A DNA stretch of 64,000 bases from Lachnospiraceae bacterium C10 (GTDB taxonomy: Bacteria; Bacillota; Clostridia; Lachnospirales; Lachnospiraceae). The DNA is taken from the NCBI GenBank assembly GCA_900100095.1, contig FMTN01000006.1, forward strand, positions 1 through 64,000, given 5' to 3'. Of the stretch, positions 63,558 to 64,000 are shown piece after piece (positions within the stretch are counted from its first letter, which is position 1; each line of letters opens with the position of its first letter). Under the pieces are notes generated by a model. That model saw only the letters and a program-made list of their open reading frames with translations, did no database searches and was not told the DNA's origin. The position numbers were made by a program, and so were the translations under genes.

Positions 63558-64000
63558 ATGACAAGAAAAACTTACACTATGGACCTTGGGGGCCGACCAC
63601 TTAAGATTGAGGTTGGTAAGGTTGCAGCACAGGCAAATGGCGCTGTCCTGATTTCTTATGGCGAGACAACGGTATTAAGTACAGCAACAGCTTCAGACAA
63701 GCCAAGAGAAGGAATTGATTTTTTCCCGATGTCTGTTGAATTTGAAGAGAAATTTTATTCTGTAGGAAAGATTCCGGGTGGATTTAACAAGCGTGAGGGT
63801 AAGGCTTCCGAGAATTCTGTTTTAACAGCTCGTGTTATCGACCGTCCGATGCGTCCGTTATTCCCGAAGGATTTCCGTAACGATGTAACTTTAAATAATC
63901 TGGTTATGTCTGTGGATCCTGCCTGCCGTCCTGAGATTGTTGCTATGATTGGAACAGCAATCGCAACAACCATTTCCGATATTCCATTTGATGGTCCTTG
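63558..64000 (+). CDS. pnp: Polyribonucleotide nucleotidyltransferase (PNPase), 5' part only
   Basis: A 3'-to-5' phosphorolytic exoribonuclease. The first 147 residues are visible and the gene runs off the window end. The first RNase PH domain is recognisable: [47 protein letters not shown], and the [12 protein letters not shown] segment with substrate-binding Arg residues. ATG 63558 follows AAAGGAGAG. It is preceded by a leader stem typical of autoregulated pnp. Confidence 0.97.
   Translation, partial: MTRKTYTMDLGGRPLKIEVGKVAAQANGAVLISYGETTVLSTATASDKPREGIDFFPMSVEFEEKFYSVGKIPGGFNKREGKASENSVLTARVIDRPMRPLFPKDFRNDVTLNNLVMSVDPACRPEIVAMIGTAIATTISDIPFDGP

Noticed and set aside
1-64000. CRISPR arrays, insertion sequences, prophage or rRNA genes
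   Set aside because: I looked for regularly spaced repeats, transposase motifs with terminal inverted repeats, phage structural genes and rRNA sequence; none were seen apart from the Rpn-type remnant and the ftsK coding repeats.

Overview
The window looks like chromosomal DNA from a Gram-positive member of the Clostridia, most likely the Lachnospiraceae. Three things point there: the gene orders radC-mreBCD-PBP2-minC-rodA-mgsA and rimP-nusA-rnpM-ylxQ-infB-rbfA-nrnA-truB-ribF-rpsO-pnp, strong AGGAGG-type ribosome sites, and spacers of about 17 bases between TTGACA- and TATAAT-like boxes. Apart from the first 3.3 kb it reads as dense core genome. No insertion sequence, prophage, CRISPR array or rRNA operon was seen.

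Layout. 1-3306 is a more AT-rich accessory patch: a cut-off open frame, a WYL-domain regulator, an Mrr-type (type IV) restriction endonuclease with a PUA/EVE-like front domain, the C-terminal stub of an Rpn/PD-(D/E)XK transposase-family protein, and a small membrane protein. A long two-way terminator (3380-3421) separates it from a leftward aromatic operon aroF-tyrA-aroA, whose tyrA-aroA gap is packed with hairpins. From 7187 everything runs rightward: leuS; icd and an ABC-F ATPase; rex under a Rex-box promoter, with an unknown coiled-coil gene, nnr, alr and a CNNM/CBS membrane protein; yebC, glgA, ftsK; the one-carbon pair fhs-folD; a zinc-ribbon/TPR membrane protein; rlmH, a pyrimidine-nucleoside phosphorylase, phoH, a degenerate PgpH-like protein, ybeY; a DUF3048 protein, a MOP-family flippase and two flavoproteins; mutS-mutL-miaA and a methionine gamma-lyase-like PLP enzyme; the cell-shape cluster radC to rodA, then mgsA and a D,D-carboxypeptidase; galE; tRNA-Glu(CTC); the nusA-infB translation operon; and rpsO and the start of pnp.

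Functional themes are chorismate and tyrosine synthesis, cell-wall building and shape (alr, flippase, MreBCD, PBP2, RodA, carboxypeptidase), DNA repair, folate one-carbon flow, redox control by Rex, and ribosome and translation factors. Many neighbours overlap as ATGA or TGATG, so translational coupling is likely.

The most interesting points are enzymes that keep their conserved place but have lost key residues or partners. The PgpH-position protein is short and has lost its HD metal ligands. MinC has no minD or minE beside it and a changed RSGQ motif. MgsA carries Thr where the family has its catalytic Asp. PBP2 has a large insertion before its transpeptidase domain. RNA-level signals include a hairpin pair between tRNA-Glu and rimP, a hairpin over the radC ribosome site, and a long stem ahead of pnp. 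Function calls come from reading the sequence and remembered family motifs; no database search was possible.
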